DNA from: an uncultured Acetatifactor sp.
GTDB lineage: Bacteria > Bacillota > Clostridia > Lachnospirales > Lachnospiraceae
Direction: 5' to 3'
DNA length: 64,000 nucleotides
Assembly: GCA_944383825.1 (NCBI GenBank)
Contig: CALWRA010000013.1
Coordinates: 1 to 64,000, forward strand
A model generated the notes under the pieces. The model worked only from the letters and a program-made list of their open reading frames with translations, did not search any database and was not told the DNA's origin. Positions 18,275 to 25,977 of the stretch are shown here, in pieces; positions within the stretch are counted from its first letter, which is position 1; each line of letters opens with the position of its first letter. Position numbers and translations under genes: made by a program.

Positions 18275-19780
18275 ATGATTCAGAGCTGTATAAAAAAACT
18301 GGTGTCCTACGGCGTACAGACCGGCCTTGTTCCCGAGGAAGATGCGATCTTTACCGCGAATCGTCTGCTGGAGCTTTTCTGCCTGGATGAGCTGGAGGAT
18401 TCCCACATTTCCGTAACAATGAAGGAGGATGAGCTGGAGGAGGTTCTCTCTGAAATGCTGGATTACGCATATGATAAAGGCATTATGCTGGAAAACAGCA
18501 TTGTCTACAGGGACTTGTTTGACACTAAAATCATGGGTATGCTGATGCCCCGTCCCAGCGAGGTAATCCGGCGCTTTTATGAGCTCTACGAAAAGGAGTC
18601 TCCCAAAGCGGCTACAGATTATTACTATAAGCTCAGCGGGGACTCCGACTATATCCGCAGATACCGTATCCGTAAGGACAGAAAATGGGTTACATCTACA
18701 AAATACGGAGATCTGGATATTACCATCAATCTGTCAAAACCGGAAAAGGACCCCAAGGCAATTGCAGCGGCCAAAAACGCAAAGCAGTCAGGCTATCCCA
18801 AATGTCTTCTGTGCAGGGAAAACGAGGGATATGCAGGCCGGATAAACCATCCTGCAAGGCAGAATCACCGCATTATACCGGTGACTATAAACGAAAGTCG
18901 GTGGGGTTTTCAGTACTCGCCTTATGTGTATTATAACGAGCACTGTATTGTGTTTAATTACGAGCATGTACCCATGAAGATTGATCATGCCGCTTTCTGT
19001 AAGTTGTTTGATTTTGTAAAACAGTTTCCTCATTATTTTGTGGGATCCAATGCGGATCTGCCCATTGTGGGAGGCTCTATTCTAAGCCACGACCATTTCC
19101 AGGGAGGCAATTATGAATTTGCCATGGCCAAGGCGCCGGTAGAGAGAAGCTTCACAGTGGCCGGATATGAAGATGTGCAGGCTGGAATTGTGAAATGGCC
19201 AATGTCGGTTATCCGCTTGAGAGGGTCTGACTCTGATAGAATAATTGCTCTTGCGGATGTGATTTTAAACAAATGGAGAGGGTATACCGATGAAGCCGCT
19301 TTTATTTATGCGGAGACGGAGGGAGAGCCTCACAATACCATAACGCCCATCGCCAGAAAAAGAGAGGATAAATTTGAACTGGATCTGGTGCTGAGAAATA
19401 ATATTACCACACAGGAACACCCTTTGGGCGTATATCACCCCCATGCAAAGCTGCATCACATTAAAAAAGAAAATATCGGATTGATAGAAGTTATGGGTCT
19501 TGCAGTGCTGCCGGCCCGACTGAAGGATGAAATGGCTCTGCTGAAGGAAGCGATACGAAACGGCGTTGATTTGAGGGCTGATGAGACGTTGGCAAAGCAT
19601 GCGGACTGGGTGGAAGAGTTTTCCCCCAAATATCAGGAGATAAACGCTTCCAATATTGATCGGATCATTGAGGAGGAAATTGGTCTGGTGTTTATGGAGG
19701 TTTTAGAGGACGCAGGCGTTTATAAAAGAACTGAGGAGGGGCAGGCTGCATTTGACCGATTTGTGACAAGTCTGTCGTAA
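18275..19780 (+). CDS. galT: Galactose-1-phosphate uridylyltransferase, class II (Firmicutes type)
   Basis: About 501 residues, matching the long class-II GalT found in Firmicutes rather than the 350-residue enterobacterial form. Upstream in-frame starts exist at 18227 and 18269; I choose 18275 for its spacing to AAGGAAGG. Features include the cysteine pair CLLCRENEGYAGR, SHDHFQGGNYEFAMAKA with the nucleophilic histidine region, and HPHAKLHHIKKENIGLIEVM. It exchanges UMP between UDP-glucose and galactose-1-phosphate. It forms an operon with galK and ends at a hairpin terminator. Confidence 0.95.
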   Translation: MIQSCIKKLVSYGVQTGLVPEEDAIFTANRLLELFCLDELEDSHISVTMKEDELEEVLSEMLDYAYDKGIMLENSIVYRDLFDTKIMGMLMPRPSEVIRRFYELYEKESPKAATDYYYKLSGDSDYIRRYRIRKDRKWVTSTKYGDLDITINLSKPEKDPKAIAAAKNAKQSGYPKCLLCRENEGYAGRINHPARQNHRIIPVTINESRWGFQYSPYVYYNEHCIVFNYEHVPMKIDHAAFCKLFDFVKQFPHYFVGSNADLPIVGGSILSHDHFQGGNYEFAMAKAPVERSFTVAGYEDVQAGIVKWPMSVIRLRGSDSDRIIALADVILNKWRGYTDEAAFIYAETEGEPHNTITPIARKREDKFELDLVLRNNITTQEHPLGVYHPHAKLHHIKKENIGLIEVMGLAVLPARLKDEMALLKEAIRNGVDLRADETLAKHADWVEEFSPKYQEINASNIDRIIEEEIGLVFMEVLEDAGVYKRTEEGQAAFDRFVTSLS

Positions 19781-19800
19781 ATAAAGGAAAAGTATAGGAA

Positions 19801-19832
19801 AAAGAGGGCGCCGTTTTTTGGCGCTCTCTTTC
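19801..19832 (+). terminator. Rho-independent terminator after galT
   Basis: AAAGAGGGCGCC is followed by a T-rich loop and GGCGCTCTCTTT. The stem contains a GC core of five pairs and ends in a short T-run. Confidence 0.7.
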
Positions 19833-19966
19833 TCAGTGGTTTAGGACTGAAGAAAAATGACGAATAAAGAATGATGTAAAGAAGAAAAAGCCGTCGCATA
19901 TACGGGAAAATGCATAAATAGAAGTAAAGAAATAGGTAAAATAGTATAAAAATGACGAAAAAATTA

Positions 19967-19995
19967 TTGACGAATATGTAAAAGTTTGGTATTAT
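19967..19995 (+). promoter_or_regulatory. Promoter of the PTS operon
   Basis: TTGACG (19967-19972), 17-bp spacer, TATTAT (19990-19995). The expected transcript begins near 20002, 27 bases before the RAT element. The stretch 19833-19966 before it is AT-rich and shows nothing further. Confidence 0.75.
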
Positions 19996-20028
19996 AAATT
20001 TAATTTAGAATACAAATTAATATGAAAT

Positions 20029-20056
20029 GGATTGTTACTGTGGAGCAGGCAAAACC
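20029..20056 (+). promoter_or_regulatory. Ribonucleic antiterminator (RAT) element, LicT/GlcT type
   Basis: GGATTGTTACTG, a short loop, then GCAGGCAAAACC. This closely follows the RAT consensus recognised by the CAT domain of BglG/LicT proteins, with two asymmetric internal loops. Its last six bases (20051-20056) are also the first bases of the following terminator, so protein-stabilised RAT folding excludes termination. The antiterminator gene is the first gene downstream. Confidence 0.92.
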
Positions 20057-20123
20057 GGATTTTATAGAGTGATTACAGCTTTTAGCTAAAAGGCTGTAAT
20101 CGATTTATAAGATGCGGTTTTTT
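20051..20123 (+). terminator. Conditional terminator overlapping the RAT element
   Basis: AAAACCG (20051-20057) pairs with CGGTTTT (20115-20121), with an inner stem TGATTACAGC/GCTGTAATC around an AT-rich loop, followed by T. It is mutually exclusive with the RAT fold. Transcription of the PTS genes should therefore depend on the active antiterminator. Confidence 0.88.
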
Positions 20124-20188
20124 AAATTTCCGGCTCCTTACATTCTGAAGCGGCGCAGGCCAGGGAAAAAGCCTGAACAGAGGTTGGA

Positions 20189-21064
20189 ATGGTTATCGAA
20201 AAGGTAATAAATAATAACGTTATATCCTCGCGGGATGCGGATAATAATGAAATAATCGTTATGGGCAGGGGGATCGGGTTTCAGAAGAAACCGGGCCAGG
20301 CCGTAAATGAAAGACATGTGGAAAAAGTTTTTCGGCTGGAAAACAGCGATGTCAGGGAGCAGTTTAAAAATTTGCTGGAAAGCATGCCCCTGGAATATAT
20401 TCAAGTATCCGCAGATATTATATCTTACGCAAAGAAGAAGCTGAATACAAAGCTGAGCCAGAATGTCTATCTGACGCTGACTGATCATATTGCATTCGCT
20501 ATTGAACGCTTTAAAAAAGACATGCCCTTTTCCAACGCGCTGTACGGTGAGATAAAAAGATTTTATCCGGAAGAATTCAGAATCGGAATACACGCTCTGA
20601 GACTGATTGAGGAGTGCGCAGGAATCAGACTTCCTGATGATGAGGCGGCTTCCATTGCCATTCATCTGGTGGACGCGGAATTTGACATCAAAGTACGAGA
20701 TACTTACTGCATGACAAACATGATGGAGGATATTGTGAGGATTCTTGAAAAGGAGCTGGTGCTTCCTCCGGAGGAGTCCTTCCACAGAGATTTCCTCCTT
20801 TCCAGCCTAAAGTTTCTTTCCCACAGGCTTTTATTCATTCCACTGAAGGAGGGAACGAGAGATCAGAGGCTTTATGAATTTGTGAGAAAGCATTGTTGTC
20901 AGGAGTATGAGCCGGTTCAGAAAATAAAGAAATTTATTAGGGAAAAATATGGCTGTGATATGACAGAAGAAGAGCAAATCTATCTGACGCTTTGGCTTAA
21001 GCAAGCTGTGGATGGTGAGAATAATTCTAACAGGAAGGGAAGAACAGAACATGGGGGTATTTGA
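20189..21064 (+). CDS. BglG/LicT family transcriptional antiterminator with degenerate PRD2
   Basis: 291 residues. The N-terminal RNA-binding CAT domain (MVIEKVINNNVISSRD; GRGIGFQKKPGQ) is followed by two PRDs. PRD1 keeps both phosphorylatable histidines at the LicT positions (H100 in LTDHIAFAI, H159 in AIHLVDAE). In PRD2 both are lost: S206 lies where LicT has H207 (SSLKFL), and W269 replaces H269 (LTLWLKQAV). In LicT the PRD2 sites receive the activating phosphate from HPr; PRD1 is phosphorylated by the cognate EII to inhibit. This protein is therefore probably controlled only by substrate flux through its EIICB. The ribosome site is weak. The IIA gene overlaps its end by 14 bp. Confidence 0.93.
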   Translation: MVIEKVINNNVISSRDADNNEIIVMGRGIGFQKKPGQAVNERHVEKVFRLENSDVREQFKNLLESMPLEYIQVSADIISYAKKKLNTKLSQNVYLTLTDHIAFAIERFKKDMPFSNALYGEIKRFYPEEFRIGIHALRLIEECAGIRLPDDEAASIAIHLVDAEFDIKVRDTYCMTNMMEDIVRILEKELVLPPEESFHRDFLLSSLKFLSHRLLFIPLKEGTRDQRLYEFVRKHCCQEYEPVQKIKKFIREKYGCDMTEEEQIYLTLWLKQAVDGENNSNRKGRTEHGGI

Positions 21065-21536
21065 TTTTTTGAAAAAGAAAGAAATTGTGCTGGGGGCTCC
21101 GGCAGAGGGGGAATGCGTTCCGCTCTCCCAGGTACAGGATCCCACCTTTGGAGAGGAAATACTGGGGAAGGGGATTGCAGTTATTCCATCAGTGGGGACC
21201 ATATATGCTCCGGCGGATGGAGAGATCAGTACAGTTTTTCCTACAGGACATGCGGCCGCAATGACCACGCCGGAAGGGGTTGAGATATTGATCCATGTGG
21301 GCTTGGACACCGTTAACTTGGGCGGCAAACATTTTCAGGTCGGCATAAAGGAAGGAGATAAGGTAAAAAAGGGAGATGTTTTAATTCAGGCAGATATTGA
21401 AGGAATCAAAAACGAAGGGTATGACATAATTACACCCATGGTTATCTGCAATACACAGGATTTCGAGGCTGTTGAGGGAATCACAGGAATACATGTATAT
21501 CCGGGAGAGGATTGTCTCAAGATCAGGAAGGAATAG
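21051..21536 (+). CDS. PTS glucose-type EIIA component
   Basis: 161 residues from ATG 21051, overlapping the antiterminator gene. It is a stand-alone IIA of the glucose family: APAEGECVPLSQVQDPTFGEE (N-terminal part), PTGHAAAM with H67 and LIHVGLDTV with the phosphorylated H82, then IEGIKNEGYDIITP. It accepts phosphate from HPr and passes it to the EIIB domain encoded 2 kb downstream. The EIICB here has no fused IIA, so this protein supplies that function. Confidence 0.95.
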   Translation: MGVFDFLKKKEIVLGAPAEGECVPLSQVQDPTFGEEILGKGIAVIPSVGTIYAPADGEISTVFPTGHAAAMTTPEGVEILIHVGLDTVNLGGKHFQVGIKEGDKVKKGDVLIQADIEGIKNEGYDIITPMVICNTQDFEAVEGITGIHVYPGEDCLKIRKE

Positions 21537-21551
21537 CCAGGGGGGAACGGT

Positions 21552-23168
21552 ATGCTGAAATGCTTTGGGAAGAGTGTGCTGGAAGGAATTGCAGCAGGGA
21601 AAATACATATTTTCCGTAAAAAGGGAGCCGACGCGGAAAAAAAAGAAATAAATAATCCGGATGCAGAGATTGGAAGGTTTGATGAAGCAAGAGTCAGAGC
21701 CGACAGACAGCTGGCAGCACTCTATGAAAAAACAGAAAAAGAGATTGGAAAAGAAGAGGCAATGATTTTTGAGGTGCACAGGATGATGCTTGCCGACGAG
21801 GATTATCAGGACACTGTTCGCCGAATGATTCTGAGAGAGAAGGTAAATGCAGAGTACGCGGTTCTGGAAGCCGGCAAAGCTTATGCCCAGGAATTCGCTT
21901 CTATGGAAGATGATTACATGAAAGCCCGCGGCGCCGATGTGTTGGATGTTTCCAGACGTGTGGCGGGAATTTTATCCGGGACTGGATCGCAGGAGAGCAG
22001 CTTTGATGAGCCGGTAATTCTTCTGGCGGAAGATCTGTCACCCAGTGAGACCATGCAGCTTGATAAAAGTAAGATCGCGGCCTTTGTACTGAGAGGAGGC
22101 TCTGCCAATTCTCACACGGCGATTCTGGCACGGGCCATGAATGTTCCGGCTTTGGTGCAGACTCAGACAGAGCTTAAAGACGAATATGAAGGCAGAAACG
22201 GCGCTGTGGACGGCTTCAAGGGAATGTTCATTCTGGAACCGGATGAGGAGACGGAAAAGGAGCTTCAGGATAAAATCAATGCTGCGGTTTTGGAAGGGGA
22301 ACGGCTTCGTCAGCTAAAAGGACTTGAAAATGTAACCTCTGACGGCCGAAAGATCAATATCTGTGCAAACATCGGTTCAGCCGAAGATGTGGAGTCCGTT
22401 CTTTCCTCAGACGCTGAGGGCATCGGTCTCTTCAGAAGCGAATTTATATATTTGGGAAGAGAAGATTATCCTTCCGAAGAAGAACAGTTTGAAATCTATA
22501 GGAATGTACTTTCCAATATGAAGGGAAAACCGGTGATTATCAGAACGCTGGATATCGGAGCGGATAAACAGGCGGGCTATTTTAAGCTTGGTGAGGAAGA
22601 AAATCCTGCGCTGGGATACCGGGCAATCCGTATTTGCCTCACAAGGACGGAGATATTTAAAACACAACTGAGGGCCATCCTGCGGGCGGCGGCATATGGG
22701 AACGCTGGCATAATGTTTCCCATGATCGCCTCCCTTTGGGAGATCAGAAAAGCCAAGGAAATTACAGAGGAGGTAAAAAAGGAACTGGCAGCTGAGGGGA
22801 GGGCTTTTGGGCAGGCGCCTCTGGGGATTATGATTGAAACGCCGGCAGCCGCTATTATCAGTGACAGGCTGGCGGAGGAGGTTGCTTTTTTCAGCATAGG
22901 AACCAATGATCTCACACAGTATACGCTTGCAGTTGACAGACAGAACCAGACGCTGGAGAAATTTTATGACGCGCACCATGAGGCGGTGCTGAGGCTGATT
23001 GGAATGACTGTGGAAAATGCCCATAAGGCTGGTATTTGGGCGGGCATCTGTGGAGAGCTGGCAGCGGACACATCCCTGACAAAGACTTTTGTGGATATGG
23101 GGGTTGACGAACTTTCTGTTTCGCCTTCTATGGTGCTGAAGGTAAGAAAGGCAGTCAGAGAAATATAA
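21552..23168 (+). CDS. ptsI: PTS Enzyme I (phosphoenolpyruvate-protein phosphotransferase)
   Basis: 538 residues, slightly shorter than the usual 570. The swivelling domain carries GGSANSHTAILARAMNVPAL with the phosphohistidine H188. The PEP-binding barrel follows (GIGLFRSEFIYLGREDYPSE; RTLDIGADKQ; IGTNDLTQY; GICGELAAD with the acid cysteine). It transfers phosphate from PEP to HPr in the cytosol. In many Firmicutes ptsHI forms a separate housekeeping operon; here it sits behind a sugar-responsive RAT switch, so either it is a second dedicated copy or general PTS capacity is induced by this sugar. Confidence 0.96.
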   Translation: MLKCFGKSVLEGIAAGKIHIFRKKGADAEKKEINNPDAEIGRFDEARVRADRQLAALYEKTEKEIGKEEAMIFEVHRMMLADEDYQDTVRRMILREKVNAEYAVLEAGKAYAQEFASMEDDYMKARGADVLDVSRRVAGILSGTGSQESSFDEPVILLAEDLSPSETMQLDKSKIAAFVLRGGSANSHTAILARAMNVPALVQTQTELKDEYEGRNGAVDGFKGMFILEPDEETEKELQDKINAAVLEGERLRQLKGLENVTSDGRKINICANIGSAEDVESVLSSDAEGIGLFRSEFIYLGREDYPSEEEQFEIYRNVLSNMKGKPVIIRTLDIGADKQAGYFKLGEEENPALGYRAIRICLTRTEIFKTQLRAILRAAAYGNAGIMFPMIASLWEIRKAKEITEEVKKELAAEGRAFGQAPLGIMIETPAAAIISDRLAEEVAFFSIGTNDLTQYTLAVDRQNQTLEKFYDAHHEAVLRLIGMTVENAHKAGIWAGICGELAADTSLTKTFVDMGVDELSVSPSMVLKVRKAVREI

Positions 23169-23197
23169 GAAAAATTGTTATAAGGAGGAGCAGTTGC

Positions 23198-23455
23198 ATG
23201 AAGGAGTTTGAGCACACGGTTCAGAATGAGCTGGGAATGCACGCAAGACCCGCGGGCCTTTTGGTAAAAAAGGCGGGAGAGTTTAGCAGCTCAGTGACAG
23301 TGGACAACGGGGAGAAGAAAGTGGACGCAAAAAAAATTATGTCCCTGATGATGCTCGGGGCAAAGAAGGGACACACTCTGAAGTTTAGCGTGGAAGGTTC
23401 CGACGAGGAGGAGGCGGCAAAAGCTCTTCAGATGTTTGTAAAAGATAATTTGTAA
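23198..23455 (+). CDS. ptsH: HPr phosphocarrier protein lacking Ser46
   Basis: 85 residues, standard length. The active site GMHARPA has H15 and R17. At the position of the HprK/P target Ser46, the sequence is AKKIMSLMMLG, with Lys46 where Firmicutes and even E. coli have serine. It can carry phosphate from EI but should not be phosphorylated by HprK and therefore should not serve as CcpA co-repressor. A strong AAGGAGG precedes the ATG. It lies between ptsI and the EIICB gene. Confidence 0.95.
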   Translation: MKEFEHTVQNELGMHARPAGLLVKKAGEFSSSVTVDNGEKKVDAKKIMSLMMLGAKKGHTLKFSVEGSDEEEAAKALQMFVKDNL

Positions 23456-23565
23456 AATGAGTAGTTATCAAATAGATATTTAATTTGTATTCGAAGGAAA
23501 GTCATTCCTGTTGAATAGAGAATCCTGAGGCTAGGGCAGGAAATAAGTTAGGGGGTTATTCAAAT

Positions 23566-25038
23566 ATGATGAAACGTTTACAGAAGCTGGGGAAGGCCCT
23601 TATGCTTCCGGTAGCTTGTCTGCCGATTTGCGGTATCCTGATGGGTATCGGTTACCTGATGTGTCCCGCTACCATGCAGGGCGGTGAAGTTACTGGAATT
23701 ATCCAGCAGATTGGATATTTTCTTGTGCAGGCCGGCGGAGCCCTGATCAACAATCTGGCTCTTTTGTTCGTAATTGGTGTGGGCGTAGGTTTGTCTGAAG
23801 AAAACGACGGAACGGGAGCGCTGGCGGCTCTTGTGTCCTGGCTGATGATCACAACGCTGCTGAGTACATCCGTTGTCACGACCATTGTTCCTTCCATTGC
23901 AGACAATCAGGACGCGACACTGGCGTTCAATAATATTGTGAATCCGTTTATTGGAATTCTGGCCGGCGTGATCGGCGCAACCTGCTATAATAAGTTCAAA
24001 GGAACGAAGCTGCCCGACTGGCTATCCTTTTTCAGTGGAAAACGCTGTGTGGCAATTGTATCAGGTGTGGTTTCCATTGTTGTCTCAGCCATTCTTTTAT
24101 TTGTATGGCCGGTTCTGTTCAGCCTTCTCATTGCGCTGGGAGAAGCCATCATTGGAATGGATGCGGTAGGCGCTGGAATTTATGCTTTCCTGAACAGACT
24201 GCTGATTCCTACCGGACTGCATCACGCTTTGAACAATGTATTCTGGTTTGACACCATCGGAATCGGAGACCTGAGTCATTTCTGGGCAGGTGATACTTCC
24301 GCCGATGTTACCTGGAGTTTGGGTATGTATATGTCCGGATTCTTCCCCTGCATGATGTTCGGTGTACCTGGAGCGGCTCTGGCTATGATACATACCGCAA
24401 AGGCCAAAAAGAAAAAGATTGCCATCGGCCTTGTTGCATCTGCGGCAGTCTGCTCCTTTGTCTGCGGTGTTACCGAGCCCTTTGAGTTTGCATTTATGTT
24501 CCTGGCTCCCGGGCTCTATGTGATCTATGCTTTGCTGTACGGTATTTTTGTTACAATTACAACTCTGGTAGGCTTCCGGGCGGGCTTCAGCTTTTCCGCA
24601 GGAGCTACGGATCTCCTGTTTTCGGCTTCTCTGCCGGCTGCTCAGAACACCTGGATGATCATTCCGCTTGGCATCGCGGCGTTTATTGTATTTTACGTAG
24701 TGTTCCGGCTTGCGATAGTTAAATTTGATCTTAAGACGCCCGGCCGCGAGGATGATGATATTGAGGCGGAGAAATCCGCAGTTTTGGCAAATGATGACTT
24801 TACGGCAGTTGCTGTGACTGTTTTGGAAGGATTGGGAGGAAAGGATAATATCACATCTCTTGATAACTGTATTACCAGACTGAGGCTGGAGGTGAAGGAC
24901 TATACCAAGGTGGATGAAAAGAAAATTAAATCTTCCGGTATTTCCGGTGTGATCAGACCCAGCAAAACCTCCGTTCAGGTTATTGTGGGTATGAAGGTTC
25001 AGTTTGTCGCAGATGAAATGAAGAAGTTGCTGAAATAA
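23566..25038 (+). CDS. PTS EIICB, glucose/N-acetylglucosamine family
   Basis: 490 residues. The N-terminal EIIC has about ten membrane segments with the substrate motifs PTGLHHALNNVFWF and GVTEPFEFAFMFLAP. After a linker, EIIB occupies about 410-490, with the phosphocysteine C435 in LDNCITRLRLEV. It imports and phosphorylates a hexose or GlcNAc; the sequence alone does not settle which. It uses the IIA encoded two genes upstream and probably phosphorylates PRD1 of the antiterminator when substrate is absent. It is the last gene of the PTS operon, ending before a strong terminator. Confidence 0.93.
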   Translation: MMKRLQKLGKALMLPVACLPICGILMGIGYLMCPATMQGGEVTGIIQQIGYFLVQAGGALINNLALLFVIGVGVGLSEENDGTGALAALVSWLMITTLLSTSVVTTIVPSIADNQDATLAFNNIVNPFIGILAGVIGATCYNKFKGTKLPDWLSFFSGKRCVAIVSGVVSIVVSAILLFVWPVLFSLLIALGEAIIGMDAVGAGIYAFLNRLLIPTGLHHALNNVFWFDTIGIGDLSHFWAGDTSADVTWSLGMYMSGFFPCMMFGVPGAALAMIHTAKAKKKKIAIGLVASAAVCSFVCGVTEPFEFAFMFLAPGLYVIYALLYGIFVTITTLVGFRAGFSFSAGATDLLFSASLPAAQNTWMIIPLGIAAFIVFYVVFRLAIVKFDLKTPGREDDDIEAEKSAVLANDDFTAVAVTVLEGLGGKDNITSLDNCITRLRLEVKDYTKVDEKKIKSSGISGVIRPSKTSVQVIVGMKVQFVADEMKKLLK

Positions 25039-25101
25039 GTAATATTTTGGAGGTATGCACCTTGAAGAGGAGGTGCTTCCGGTTATAATCCCTAGCATAT
25101 G

Positions 25102-25147
25102 AAAAGCTGCGCCTCGAAGTCTATTCGGACTTCGAGGCGCAGCTTTT
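25102..25147 (+). terminator. Strong 20-bp terminator closing the PTS operon
   Basis: Perfect inverted repeat of 20 bp: 25102-25121 against 25128-25147, loop TATTCG, A-tract on one side and T-tract on the other. It can terminate on both strands. The remaining 25148-25296 holds no clear gene. Confidence 0.92.
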
Positions 25148-25296
25148 ACCTATTGCCGTAAAGGTATAACGGAGATCTGTTATTTTCCTGCCCAGTGTTG
25201 TATGATAAAGGTATTTATGCAATAATTATATGGAAATCCGGCAAGGAGCCGGCCTCGTGAAAGAAAAGGCACAAAAACAGAAGGGCTGGAAAGTAT

Positions 25297-25975
25297 ATGA
25301 AACGGTTTGCGGTTATCAGTGACATTCATGGAAATTATAAGGCTTTGGAAGCTTTTTTGAATTATCTGGAAAACATCCGGCGGATGGAATCATTTGTCTG
25401 GGAGATTATGTGACGGATAGTCCTTACCATCAGCGAACCATGGAGATGATCTACCAGATGCGGAATGGGATACCCTGCTTTATGATTCGTGGAAACAGAG
25501 AAAATTATTTGCTGGATAATGACCAAAAAAGCCAAAACTGGAAGCCTTCGTCCTCCAACGGGGCTCTGTACTATACGGCGACGCACATAACTCCCCGGGA
25601 TCTGGACTTTTTCCGCAGCCTGCCAGAGGAACGCATTTTTGCAGAGAAAGACTGCCCGGACGTATACTTGTGCCATGGAACGCCGGGAGAGGTGAGGGGA
25701 GAAGAGCACAGTTTGCCATGGTCACAGCAGGCGGGGAATGGGAGATGAAGCTTATGTCCATACCATATGATGTGAAGAGTTTTTTACAGGATTTTCGGGG
25801 CAGCGGACTTGATCAGACAGCCTTAATTCTGAACAGGGCTGTAAAAAAGACTCTTGTCACGGGCGTAAATTATTTTTATCTGAGTATTCTGGAGGTGCAG
25901 AGGGAAACAGGGCTTGAGCTCTCTCAGATTCCGGAGAGCGCTTGGGAAAAAGTTGCTGAAAGATTGGAGCTTTAA
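25297..25975 (+). pseudogene. Broken metallophosphoesterase
   Basis: The ATG at 25297 opens a calcineurin-like phosphoesterase (MKRFAVISDIHGNYKALEAF). Near 25370 the frame shifts: the continuation HPADGIICLGDYV lies one frame over, consistent with loss of one A in a run. That frame continues (MIRGNRENYLL; HGTPGEV) to about 25700, then homology jumps again to a third frame (GRRAQFAMVTAGGEWEMKL) running to the stop at 25975. The segment normally holding the GGHSH and NPGS metal-binding motifs is absent between these parts, so a deletion removed part of the active site. It is certainly non-functional as written. Confidence 0.88.
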
Positions 25976-25977
25976 GA

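Noticed and set aside
24097..25098. 333-codon minus-strand open frame
   Set aside because: Antisense to the EIICB gene; composition is unlike a folded protein and the plus frame is certain.
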